A DNA stretch of 7,129 nt from Candidatus Rhabdochlamydia sp. (GTDB lineage Bacteria; Chlamydiota; Chlamydiia; Chlamydiales; Rhabdochlamydiaceae): NCBI GenBank assembly GCA_030043495.1, contig JASHXO010000103.1, positions 1 through 7,129 of the forward strand. Reading direction: 5' to 3'. The first letter of the stretch is position 1, and each line of letters begins with the position of its first letter. The position numbers were made by a program, and so were the translations under genes. Below are positions 1 to 6,012 of the stretch, one piece after another. The notes below the pieces were generated by a model. The model saw nothing but the letters and a program-made list of their open reading frames with translations. It was not told the origin of the DNA and searched no databases.

Positions 1-92
1 GTTTAGCATCGAGGTTGGAATAACGAAGCAGTTGATAGACTGTCAATCATCAAGCAAACATTTAGCCTTCAACCAAATTTTTGGAGGCAAAA

Positions 93-170
93 ATGAGTCA
101 CCCAGGACAAAACATTGACGAGGAAAAACCTTTTGCCAATACAATATGGAAGCATTTTTCTATTCTATGA
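93..170 (+). CDS. Short ORF (25 codons) with a strong ribosome binding site
   Basis: An ATG at 93 follows TTGGAGGC with near-ideal spacing. The frame encodes MSHPGQNIDEEKPFANTIWK and five more residues, then stops at TGA (168-170). The same frame stays open after the TGA to 527, so this may be the start of a longer gene interrupted by a nonsense mutation, or a leader peptide or chance ORF. The product is not recognised. It is the only candidate gene on the plus strand in the left half of the window. Confidence 0.25.
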   Translation: MSHPGQNIDEEKPFANTIWKHFSIL

Positions 171-373
171 GACCCAAGATGCTCCCTGATTTGTGGAGTG
201 ATGGATTTGAGACTTGATGGGCCCGTTCCGGTTCGCGGCAAGCATGCCGCTCACTTCGAGCCTCTCATTAAAAGGGAGGGTGAAGTCTATTTTATCCAGT
301 TTCACCCAATCGCTATGAACATGAGTATAAAGGAGATCGCTGTTGGATACAACTGGATTTTGTCGGATTTTGA

Positions 374-410
374 CGGTGCAATAGGAAGTTCGTTGCACCG
401 CCATTGCACC
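374..410. repeat. Competing inverted repeats downstream of the DUF4431-like gene
   Basis: CGGTGCAA (374-381) pairs perfectly with TTGCACCG (393-400). GGTGCAAT (375-382) pairs perfectly with ATTGCACC (403-410). The two 8-bp stems share their left arm, so only one can form at a time. They lie just past the stop codon of the minus-strand gene at 417-884, where a 3'-end hairpin could act, but neither strand shows a following T run. Function is unknown. Confidence 0.4.
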
Positions 411-416
411 ATTAAG

Positions 417-884
417 CTACTTAAACCAAGGGTCTGTATCCATCATCACGGGAGTGTAATGATGATGTGTATGGGCATGCCACAAATAGCCCGAGAGCGT
501 CACGGTTTGGCCAAGATGTTCGCGTAGCCATTCCTCGTCAAAGTCGCCCGTCAACTCCAATTCTTGACACCTTAAACTTTCCCGAATCGATTCAGGTGAA
601 TGGAAAGCTGAGCGCACAGGTGTACTGCAGGCAACCTCAAATGATTCTGCGTCCATCTTTATAACAAAGCGATCGACAGTTCCAAGTTCTGGGTTTTCTG
701 AGTCTCTATCCAATATTCTTAAAGCCAACTCTCCTGTCATTGAGACTAGGTGCTCAGGCTCACCTGTTGGTAAAACCAACGAGGTATCACCCTCCCACAA
801 GCAATCTTCTTCGCTGAAGCAGAAGGTAGAAGAGCAAAAACATAACAGAAAGCTAGCAAACCATCTCACGAAACCGTTTTGCAT
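417..884 (-). CDS. Exported DUF4431-like protein, possible partner of the upstream overlapping gene
   Basis: A 155-residue protein with an N-terminal signal peptide (hydrophobic core about residues 8-22, likely cleavage near FCFS/EED), so it should act in the periplasm or outside. The C-terminal segment VTLSGYLWHAHTHHHYTPVM (about 128-147) resembles the HAxTGHHHTxVLLD ending I recall for DUF4431 domains, here with HTHHHY in place of TGHHH. Six cysteines are present (15, 17, 22, 28, 86, 106); those at 28, 86 and 106 would remain in the mature protein. The start overlaps the last 32 bases of the upstream gene (853-1569) in a different frame, which suggests translational coupling; a GAGG lies about 10 bases before the ATG. 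By position and export it could be an immunity or inhibitor protein for the upstream product, but DUF4431 has no established function that I can cite. Family call is moderate, role is speculative. Confidence 0.7.
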   Translation of the reverse strand: MQNGFVRWFASFLLCFCSSTFCFSEEDCLWEGDTSLVLPTGEPEHLVSMTGELALRILDRDSENPELGTVDRFVIKMDAESFEVACSTPVRSAFHSPESIRESLRCQELELTGDFDEEWLREHLGQTVTLSGYLWHAHTHHHYTPVMMDTDPWFK

Positions 885-1569
885 GATATTCAGGCCTCAA
901 ATACATCATACCATTTGAACAATGCACAACAATAGCATGGATTTTCCATTCTTGAGCAAGAGTTATAGCTTCTTGCTTGGACATCCAAACATCGTTCCCA
1001 TTTTGGCGAATACAGTACTCAGAAATCACCCCTCGTTTCATGTGCACGCTTGTGATCACCCATTTTTCTATGAAGTCTTCTTTGCCCACCTTCCATTTTT
1101 CTGTACTCTCAATCGCCTGCCAAAAAGCTTTGAATTCCTGATCATTCAATGATTTGACTTTGCGTTCAGGGTCTAAGCCTGTCTTATCCACGATAATATT
1201 GACATAATTGGGATTCGGCTTGTCATATCGAATCATCGCTTCCCGTAAAGTCAGAGGAGAGTAGATTCCCCCTTTCAGCATCACGACCAATGCTTCGTGA
1301 CCCGTTTCGTAATCGGGATAGACTGCGTATTCATTTTCTCCATACCCAGCAGTCCCAATCGCTCGCCTCTTGGCACTCTTGCTATATGGGCTAGCTCTGA
1401 GATTTCCAGGATTATTACATCTCCATGCTACAGTTCCCCCTCCTCGAATTGTCATATTTCCTTCTCCATCGAAATATTGAACCGTGAACAAGCTGTCCGG
1501 ATCACCGCAATTTGGAGGTCCACTTTTAGCTTTTACAAAAACCATACATCCTCTTTTCAAAAGAGGCAT
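853..1569 (-). CDS. NNPGNLR-domain protein with DUF3892-like C-terminus; 5' end disturbed by ISAs1
   Basis: A 238-residue protein from the ATG at 1569. Residues 49-60 (WRCNNPGNLRAS), 80-94 (EYAVYPDYETGHEAL) and 114-126 (RYDKPNPNYVNII) form the pattern of the phage-derived domain often annotated as structural protein P5-like, seen in prophage genes and some polymorphic-toxin or RHS-type proteins. Residues about 171-230, with SKQEAITLAQEWKIHAIVVH and then NGMMYLRP, resemble DUF3892. There is no signal peptide. The ATG at 1569 has only a weak AGG before it; an ATG at codon 9 follows AAGAGGA but with short spacing. ISAs1 ends 29 bases upstream, and the same frame remains open to the target duplication and beyond it on the far side of the element (to a TAA at 2898-2900), so the original start may have been upstream and lost. 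Its 3' end overlaps the DUF4431-like gene. A cell-wall-active or toxin-like role is plausible from the domain company but unproven. Confidence 0.75.
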   Translation of the reverse strand: MPLLKRGCMVFVKAKSGPPNCGDPDSLFTVQYFDGEGNMTIRGGGTVAWRCNNPGNLRASPYSKSAKRRAIGTAGYGENEYAVYPDYETGHEALVVMLKGGIYSPLTLREAMIRYDKPNPNYVNIIVDKTGLDPERKVKSLNDQEFKAFWQAIESTEKWKVGKEDFIEKWVITSVHMKRGVISEYCIRQNGNDVWMSKQEAITLAQEWKIHAIVVHCSNGMMYLRPEYHAKRFREMVC

Positions 1570-1588
1570 TTTACCTGATTCAATATCA

Positions 1589-1598
1589 GGGTGCCAAT
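1589..1598. repeat. ISAs1 target site duplication, left copy
   Basis: GGGTGCCAAT, identical to 2830-2839 on the other side of the element. A 10-bp duplication fits the 8-10 bp usual for the ISAs1 family. Confidence 0.95.
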
Positions 1599-1622
1599 CA
1601 GGGCTAACGCATGAAGATTTTA
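1599..1622. repeat. ISAs1 left terminal inverted repeat
   Basis: The 24 bases match the reverse complement of 2806-2829 perfectly. The repeat contains the transposase stop codon (TAA at 1622-1620 on the minus strand). Confidence 0.95.
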
Positions 1623-2744
1623 TTTTGCACCCATCAACTTACATAAGTAGTCACGATTCATGCTTGCCCGAAGTCGCCGCCGCTTAAGGCTTATCTTAGA
1701 ACCATCATCATTTCTCAATATGTTAATTGTGGATCTCCTAAGTACAGACAGATTCTCAGCGCCGTTGTCCTTTCTAACTCGACTGTAATCTTCACGGAAT
1801 GTGACATCCAATTGCCAATGTAGACGATTCTCAATACCCCAGTGCCCACGTATGATTTGTCCCTGATGTTTAGCTTCCGCCTGGAGGCTGGAAATAAAGT
1901 GTCGAGTCTGTTGCTTTGTAATCCCTTTTTCTACGGTGGTTCTCTTAACACATACTAATGAACGGAGTCCTGCCCAATCGTCCTTCTGTGGCAACCAGTC
2001 AATGTCATCACTGGCCCACACCTCCCTTATCTCTATACGTCCACGGGTAGTTTCTTCTGTTTTCCAATATGCGCAACCAGATTCTTCTGGAGTTATTACC
2101 ATTGCTTGTAAGAAGTAATTCTCAACCTCATCGTGGAGCCTGCCTTGGTTGCCCTTGAGGCAAACGACGTAGTCACCTTTCTTCTCAATAATCTTTTCCA
2201 TTACGACCTTGTGGCATCCACCAGCATCTATCGTAACCACTGCTCCTCGGAGGTCTAAAATATCGAGCAATTGTTGTATCTCTGCAAGCTCTCCACCCTT
2301 ACCAGCTGTCTTTACTTGACCTAACACCAACGAATATTCGGTGGCAAAAGCACTGACCAAATGCAGAGGGCCTTTTTCAATATCGCGGGAATTGCACAAG
2401 GTCTTTCCATCTATAGCGATTGTGCCTCCCAGTTTTCCTCGGAGTAATTCAGTCCAAGTTAAGAAGCATTTTTGAAATTGGCAGGGATCAAGATGCCTGA
2501 AAAACCGTTCGTAGGTGTCGTGCGATGGAGCACCCTCAGCACATAGACCCAATGACTGTAGCCAATCTAAATTTGCATCGGTCCAGTCGCTTATTTCGTC
2601 ATAGTCTTCACATCTGCACAGAGTGGCAAGTATTGCGGTGCAAATAATGTCCTCTAGCGTGTACAGACGGTTACGAGGTTTTCTAGGATCAGTAAGTTTT
2701 GAAAATGCGATTACAATCGATGATTCTGACATAAGTGTGGTCAT
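1620..2744 (-). CDS. ISAs1-family DDE transposase
   Basis: A 374-residue transposase, full length for the family. The N-terminal helper domain (about 10-95) has the FSKLTDPRKPRNRLYTLEDI pattern typical of ISAs1 and H-repeat proteins. The catalytic DDE_Tnp_1-type domain follows, with D112 in TIAIDGKT, D173 in VVTIDAGGCHK, and E305 in HWGIENRLHWQLDVTFREDY. The second catalytic block reads AGGCHK where relatives usually show AMGCQ, a mild departure. The ATG at 2744 follows AGAGGGG, a good ribosome binding site. The frame has no lesions, so the element is potentially active. Confidence 0.96.
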   Translation of the reverse strand: MTTLMSESSIVIAFSKLTDPRKPRNRLYTLEDIICTAILATLCRCEDYDEISDWTDANLDWLQSLGLCAEGAPSHDTYERFFRHLDPCQFQKCFLTWTELLRGKLGGTIAIDGKTLCNSRDIEKGPLHLVSAFATEYSLVLGQVKTAGKGGELAEIQQLLDILDLRGAVVTIDAGGCHKVVMEKIIEKKGDYVVCLKGNQGRLHDEVENYFLQAMVITPEESGCAYWKTEETTRGRIEIREVWASDDIDWLPQKDDWAGLRSLVCVKRTTVEKGITKQQTRHFISSLQAEAKHQGQIIRGHWGIENRLHWQLDVTFREDYSRVRKDNGAENLSVLRRSTINILRNDDGSKISLKRRRLRASMNRDYLCKLMGAK

Positions 2745-2805
2745 GGTACCCCTCTATGAAAATAAGAGCAATGACCATACCATTTTTTTAGATCAAGATA
2801 TCAAG

Positions 2806-2829
2806 TAAAATCTTCATGCGTTAGCCCTG
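2806..2829. repeat. ISAs1 right terminal inverted repeat
   Basis: Perfect reverse complement of 1599-1622. Just inside it, at 2792-2805, the motif ATCAAG occurs twice (ATCAAG-at-ATCAAG), a possible subterminal transposase contact site. Confidence 0.95.
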
Positions 2830-2839
2830 GGGTGCCAAT
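2830..2839. repeat. ISAs1 target site duplication, right copy
   Basis: GGGTGCCAAT, identical to 1589-1598. Removing the element and one copy rejoins the pre-insertion sequence. Confidence 0.95.
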
Positions 2840-2944
2840 GCAATACATTTTTTGGAAATACAAAATTAAAAAAGCGGTTTATTTGAACAGAGGAAATTTA
2901 CCTTGTTTTACATGGCTATTTAAACGCTTTCGATCCTGCGCATG

Positions 2945-2980
2945 TAAACGGTATATCAATTTTTTCCTTGATACCGTTTA
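2945..2980. terminator. Hairpin overlapping the stop codon of the membrane protein gene
   Basis: TAAACGGTATATCAA (2945-2959) pairs with TTGATACCGTTTA (2968-2980): 13 base pairs with a two-base AT bulge and an 8-base loop. On the minus strand one arm encodes the last residues of the membrane protein (KRYQ) and the other contains its TGA stop (2958-2956). No U run follows on the minus strand, so this is not a classic intrinsic terminator. It may be a 3'-end stabiliser or a palindromic protein-binding site. Confidence 0.45.
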
Positions 2981-3453
2981 AAGAAGAACCATGCGCGCCC
3001 GACAAAAAACCCAGTGACTAAAGAAGACGTAAGAATGTCCCAAAAGTAGGCCCAGTAAGAAATAGTCGTATGGGTGGCATAGAAATAACCCCAGAAAAAT
3101 TTTAAAACAAAAATAAGAAGAATCAGTATCAACATAGAGTAGTTTCCAGGAATCGTTATCTCACCTTTGTGGCGATCTTTGGAGATTTTCCAATCACGCA
3201 CCTCCATTATTCCGAAATAAGCGCCTATTGCAAGAAAAACTACCCATAATGGAAACAACGACGTATATCCTAAGACGAGCCGCGTGTAAAGATTGTAGAA
3301 AGACCATGCCACAAATAACAGAGGCAATAAAACCACTCTCTTTACCGGTACTGTGCGAGGTTTGGTCGATTTAATGCCGATGCTCACGAGGTAAGCAAAA
3401 AGAACGTATACCCACCAAGGGGCTCCGCTAACGATTTTCCATAAATTTTCCAC
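2956..3453 (-). CDS. Small polytopic inner-membrane protein (DUF6622-like)
   Basis: A 165-residue hydrophobic protein with about five membrane spans (roughly 12-27, 40-57, 65-84, 104-122, 138-156). Between the third and fourth spans lies a charged loop ending in ITIPGNYSML. The opening LWKIVSGAPWWVYVLFAYLV, the KSTKPRTVPVKR segment after the first span, the PGNYS turn and the late GRAWFFFK segment resemble a small membrane-protein family I recall from Legionella-like genomes (DUF6622). No catalytic motif is visible and the function is unknown. It begins 46 bases after the carotenoid oxygenase stop on the same strand, so the two are probably cotranscribed. The ribosome binding site is weak (AAGGTAGG is rather far upstream). 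Confident as a gene; the family name is from memory. Confidence 0.8.
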   Translation of the reverse strand: MENLWKIVSGAPWWVYVLFAYLVSIGIKSTKPRTVPVKRVVLLPLLFVAWSFYNLYTRLVLGYTSLFPLWVVFLAIGAYFGIMEVRDWKISKDRHKGEITIPGNYSMLILILLIFVLKFFWGYFYATHTTISYWAYFWDILTSSLVTGFFVGRAWFFFKRYQGKN

Positions 3454-3499
3454 TACTTACCTACCTTGCGGCCTCGACGTTTTTCTCATTAAGCGAATG

Positions 3500-5008
3500 C
3501 TATAGATTCCAAAATCCATGAAGTCCAACCGGAATAGCATGAGGAGCTTTTGCTCTGGCTAATTCTGTCAAATCCCGAGCGTCTAAAATCAATAAAAACG
3601 AGGTATGATTCACCAAATCTAATATGACTGACAACACAACACCATCATCTTCATCTTGCCCATCTGGACGAGGGACAAAAATTGGCTCTCCAGGAAAGCA
3701 TCCAGCTTGTGCCCACTTTTGAGCAGTCCCGGCATTCACATCGATCTTGTAGAGAGGTCGGACATCGTTTATAGAATTTGGAAACTCAGCGTCGATTGCA
3801 TAGCAATATCGATATTCATGCGCAGTTCTATCCGCTGGCACACGGGGCATTTCTAGCGTCTCATTAAAGATCGTCTCTTTTGAAAGAGTTTTGGTAGTCA
3901 CATCAATGGTAAATCGCTGAAGCTTCGTCTTTCCAGATTCCAAGATTTTTTTGGGACTTGTAACCGTTTCCGTAATCACTCCCATAATGTCTGCATTTGG
4001 CTCTGTCACGATATCGATATAAATTTTTCCGTTTTTGTCGTAGGCATTGACATGATGGAAAGCAAAAAAGGGATCGTCTTTGATTTGAGCAATAAGCTGT
4101 CCAGTCGAGCGTTCTGTGATGTAAAAAGTCGTTCCTCTCTCAGGTTTCCATGTATAATTGAAAATGAGAGGTTTTGTCCTATGGATTAAATCGATAGGAT
4201 TCACAACAAAAGGGAATTCCACCAAAATCTGATATCTCTCTGTGAGAGCAAAGCTATGCATGTATGCCGGAAGATCGACTGGGATTTTATTGACCACTTC
4301 ACGTGCTGGTGATCCATCTTTCATTTTCCAAATGACATAGAAACTTTTCTCTCCAAACTCAATCAAATAATTGAATGTCTCTCCCGCTTCAAGATCGTGC
4401 TGAGCATGAGCTGACTCCCAAATCTGAGATTTTGGCAACTGGTCGCTGTATTGGAAATTTCCGATTGTATCCAGAGTTTTTGGATCAAATACCACAGGCA
4501 GAGGAGCTTCTGTTAATGCTACCATCATGTCAGCGTAGTCTTGAATTGTTACAGAAGCAGATTCAACATTTTTCATATCTTTGGGAATAAACCGAGAGGT
4601 TTGATTTTTGAACACGACCGGACAAGGGTCTTGAGCAAATCCCGAAAAATTCAAGCTTTTTTCTTTCACCATAATGTAATATTGCTCACAGCGCAAAAAG
4701 CGATTGCTGTAGAGTACTTGCTTTGGACTAAACTCAAAAGCATGAAGCATAGCAAGGCCATCGAACCAACTGACCCTCTTTTCTCCTCCGACAGAAAATT
4801 TTGCCGGGCCATTTCTCAAAAGCGTCCCCGATAGCCAAGCAGGAATCGAACCCTGTATGGAGCAAGAATTTCTCTCTACTTCTTTGTCTAGATCAAAAAA
4901 GAGGTGCTCATTATAAAATTGATATAAAGATTTTGAAGAGTTCTTCTCAGAATCTGAAGAACATGCGCTCAGCAACAAAAGAAGCACAAATGATATCTTA
5001 CTGACCAT
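3500..5008 (-). CDS. Carotenoid cleavage oxygenase (RPE65/CCD family), predicted lipoprotein
   Basis: A 502-residue protein from the ATG at 5008. The frame can be extended to a TTG at 5056, but the ATG immediately precedes a lipoprotein signal (MVSKISFVLLLLLSACSS, lipobox LSAC, lipidated Cys16), so it is preferred. The enzyme family splits carotenoid or apocarotenoid double bonds with O2 using Fe(II) held by four histidines. Candidates for all four are present: His201 (ESAHAQHD), His251 (AYMHSFALT), the His318/319 pair (FAFHHVNAYD) and His497 (GLHGFW). Other family marks are LLRNGPAKF, WFDGLAMLHAF, VVFDPKTLDTIG, PGEPIFVPRPDG and the C-terminal LDARDLTELARAKAPHAIPV. Length is normal. The lipoprotein signal places it outside the cytoplasm, on the periplasmic or outer face, which is unusual for a CCD. 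A five-span membrane protein gene follows in the same orientation. The substrate cannot be read from the sequence; a retinal-forming or lignostilbene-like reaction are both possible. Confidence 0.95.
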   Translation of the reverse strand: MVSKISFVLLLLLSACSSDSEKNSSKSLYQFYNEHLFFDLDKEVERNSCSIQGSIPAWLSGTLLRNGPAKFSVGGEKRVSWFDGLAMLHAFEFSPKQVLYSNRFLRCEQYYIMVKEKSLNFSGFAQDPCPVVFKNQTSRFIPKDMKNVESASVTIQDYADMMVALTEAPLPVVFDPKTLDTIGNFQYSDQLPKSQIWESAHAQHDLEAGETFNYLIEFGEKSFYVIWKMKDGSPAREVVNKIPVDLPAYMHSFALTERYQILVEFPFVVNPIDLIHRTKPLIFNYTWKPERGTTFYITERSTGQLIAQIKDDPFFAFHHVNAYDKNGKIYIDIVTEPNADIMGVITETVTSPKKILESGKTKLQRFTIDVTTKTLSKETIFNETLEMPRVPADRTAHEYRYCYAIDAEFPNSINDVRPLYKIDVNAGTAQKWAQAGCFPGEPIFVPRPDGQDEDDGVVLSVILDLVNHTSFLLILDARDLTELARAKAPHAIPVGLHGFWNL

Positions 5009-5112
5009 ACACCATTTATATCTGAGGCCTATCCCTCTTGTCCAGGGCCAACCCAATTTCAGCTATAAAGAGGAAGCAAAACACTAAAGTTTTTTCCAAA
5101 ACAAACCCATTT

Positions 5113-5975
5113 TCAGAACGATCCTTGCAACTTCTTTAAGAGAAAGAGATTTTGAAAAATGGACTTTTGCATAGAACGCTCATATTTCAAAATCTTATCT
5201 GTACTATCTTCTTGGGGAATGATTCCGAGCAGGCTGTTGAGTTTATCGCCTTCGATGTTTTCGAGCCGTTTCTGCTCTAACTCGGCAATTTCATTTTCGA
5301 TCCGTTCTCTGTGCTTGGCATAGACTTCAATAAGTTTGGCCGAAATTTCTTTTTTTGAAGAATATCCTTTCTTCTCGAGAAGTAGCTTCAACTTGGCAAA
5401 ATGATCACGATCGTACTGCAGCTTCTCTTTCTCGGCGTAAGGGATGCTGTCTAGAGATCGGATGATGAAATAGAAGTCATCGAGAATCTCACTCAAAATC
5501 CCCGCTCCTTTCCACGTGGGCTGATCAAAGCTTACTTCTCCTCTCTTTAGGCATTCCACATAAGAAGAGAGCCACTCGAGATATTCTTTTTTCTCCTCTA
5601 TTTCTATGTTGATTTTCTCGTTGGTTTTTCTTGAGTAGGAGTAAAAGTCGTTAAAAATCTCCTCTAGGCATTTTCCAATGCTTCCTGCTTCAAATCTTAT
5701 CACCCGCCGCAGTCTCCAAAAATCGATTGCGATTTTTCGACCAATAAGCTTTCCATTTGATTCTGCGGCGTGAGACAGCTGATCAGATTGGTTAATATTT
5801 CTAAATACTCCTCCCCGTCTTCTTTACAGAAGCGGGAAGAGATGATCAAATCCTTGGTAAAAATGCCATGCTTCATAGCATTTGAGGAAATGACCGCTTT
5901 GCCTTCATTTGTTTTCGGCCCCGTGGACTGTAGGGTATTTAAGCGGTTTGCATTCAATTGTTTTTCAGTGGTCAT
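5113..5975 (-). pseudogene. TGPKT/NAxKHG-family protein, frameshifted by a one-base deletion
   Basis: Two adjacent frames (5975-5700 and 5703-5113) are pieces of one gene. The first starts MTTEKQLNANRLNTLQSTGP, continues with KTNEGK and NAMKHGIF (residues 18-39), and reaches MESLLVEK. It then runs out of frame to an early TGA. Adding one A to the AAAAA run (T5 at 5733-5737 on the plus strand) gives VEKIAIDFWRLRRVIRFEAG, rejoining the second frame and restoring 287 residues. E-LLVEKIA-W-LRR is the segment normally present in this family of unknown function, known to me from Planctomycetes and Chlamydiae. The C-terminal two thirds is highly charged and likely coiled-coil. The ATG at 5975 has AAGGA at good spacing. 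The IS982 end lies 19 bases upstream and probably displaced the native promoter. Decay is the simplest reading; P-site slippage of tRNA-Lys on A-AAA or transcriptional slippage on the A run could still yield some full-length product. Confidence 0.85.
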
Positions 5976-5993
5976 TATTTTTTCCTTGTTTTT

Positions 5994-6011
5994 AACCTGA
6001 ATAATGGGTTT
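5994..6011. repeat. IS982 left terminal inverted repeat
   Basis: AACCTGAATAATGGGTTT, one mismatch to the reverse complement of 6999-7016. The exact outer base is uncertain by one position because of the adjoining T run. Confidence 0.9.
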
Positions 6012-6012
6012 T

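Larger units (their letters stand above)
1..416. other. Region without a recognised gene
   Basis: No protein family is recognised here on either strand. The plus strand has a 25-codon ORF at 93-170, and a longer plus-strand frame (GTG at 198) runs into the downstream gene and is probably a shadow. A minus-strand frame of 79 codons (404-165) begins 12 bases after the stop of the DUF4431-like gene but has no clear ribosome binding site and resembles nothing I know. The right part (374-410) contains competing inverted repeats built on GGTGCAA/TTGCACC. The stretch could be eroded remains of a gene or mobile element, but that is inference. Confidence 0.5.
1599..2829 (-). mobile_element. Complete ISAs1-family insertion sequence (1231 bp)
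   Basis: The element is bounded by 24-bp perfect terminal inverted repeats (1599-1622 and 2806-2829, outer bases CAGGGCTAACGCATGAAG). A perfect 10-bp direct repeat, GGGTGCCAAT, lies immediately outside both ends. It encodes one intact DDE transposase on the minus strand whose stop codon lies inside the left repeat. Intact ends, identical target duplications and an open transposase point to a fairly recent insertion that has not since been rearranged. It sits between the NNPGNLR-domain gene and that gene's original upstream DNA, with the transposase reading toward the gene, so read-through could now express it. Confidence 0.95.

Noticed and set aside
165..404. Minus-strand frame of 79 codons directly after the DUF4431-like gene.
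   Set aside because: No ribosome binding site, no recognisable motif and an opposing open frame over the same bases. Not enough to call a gene, although its position in series leaves some doubt.
198..527. Plus-strand frame of 109 codons starting at GTG 198.
   Set aside because: No ribosome binding site or family resemblance, and its last 110 bases run opposite the better supported DUF4431-like gene. Treated as a shadow.
4840..4855. On the minus strand CAGGGTTCGATTCCTG looks exactly like a tRNA T-arm.
   Set aside because: It lies inside the carotenoid oxygenase gene where it encodes the family segment SIQGSIPAWLSGT, and no acceptor, anticodon or D arm can be built around it.
5009..5056. Upstream extension of the carotenoid oxygenase to a TTG at 5056.
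   Set aside because: The extension (MGWPWTRGIGLRYKWC) would bury the lipoprotein signal inside the protein; the ATG at 5008 gives a textbook signal and lipobox.
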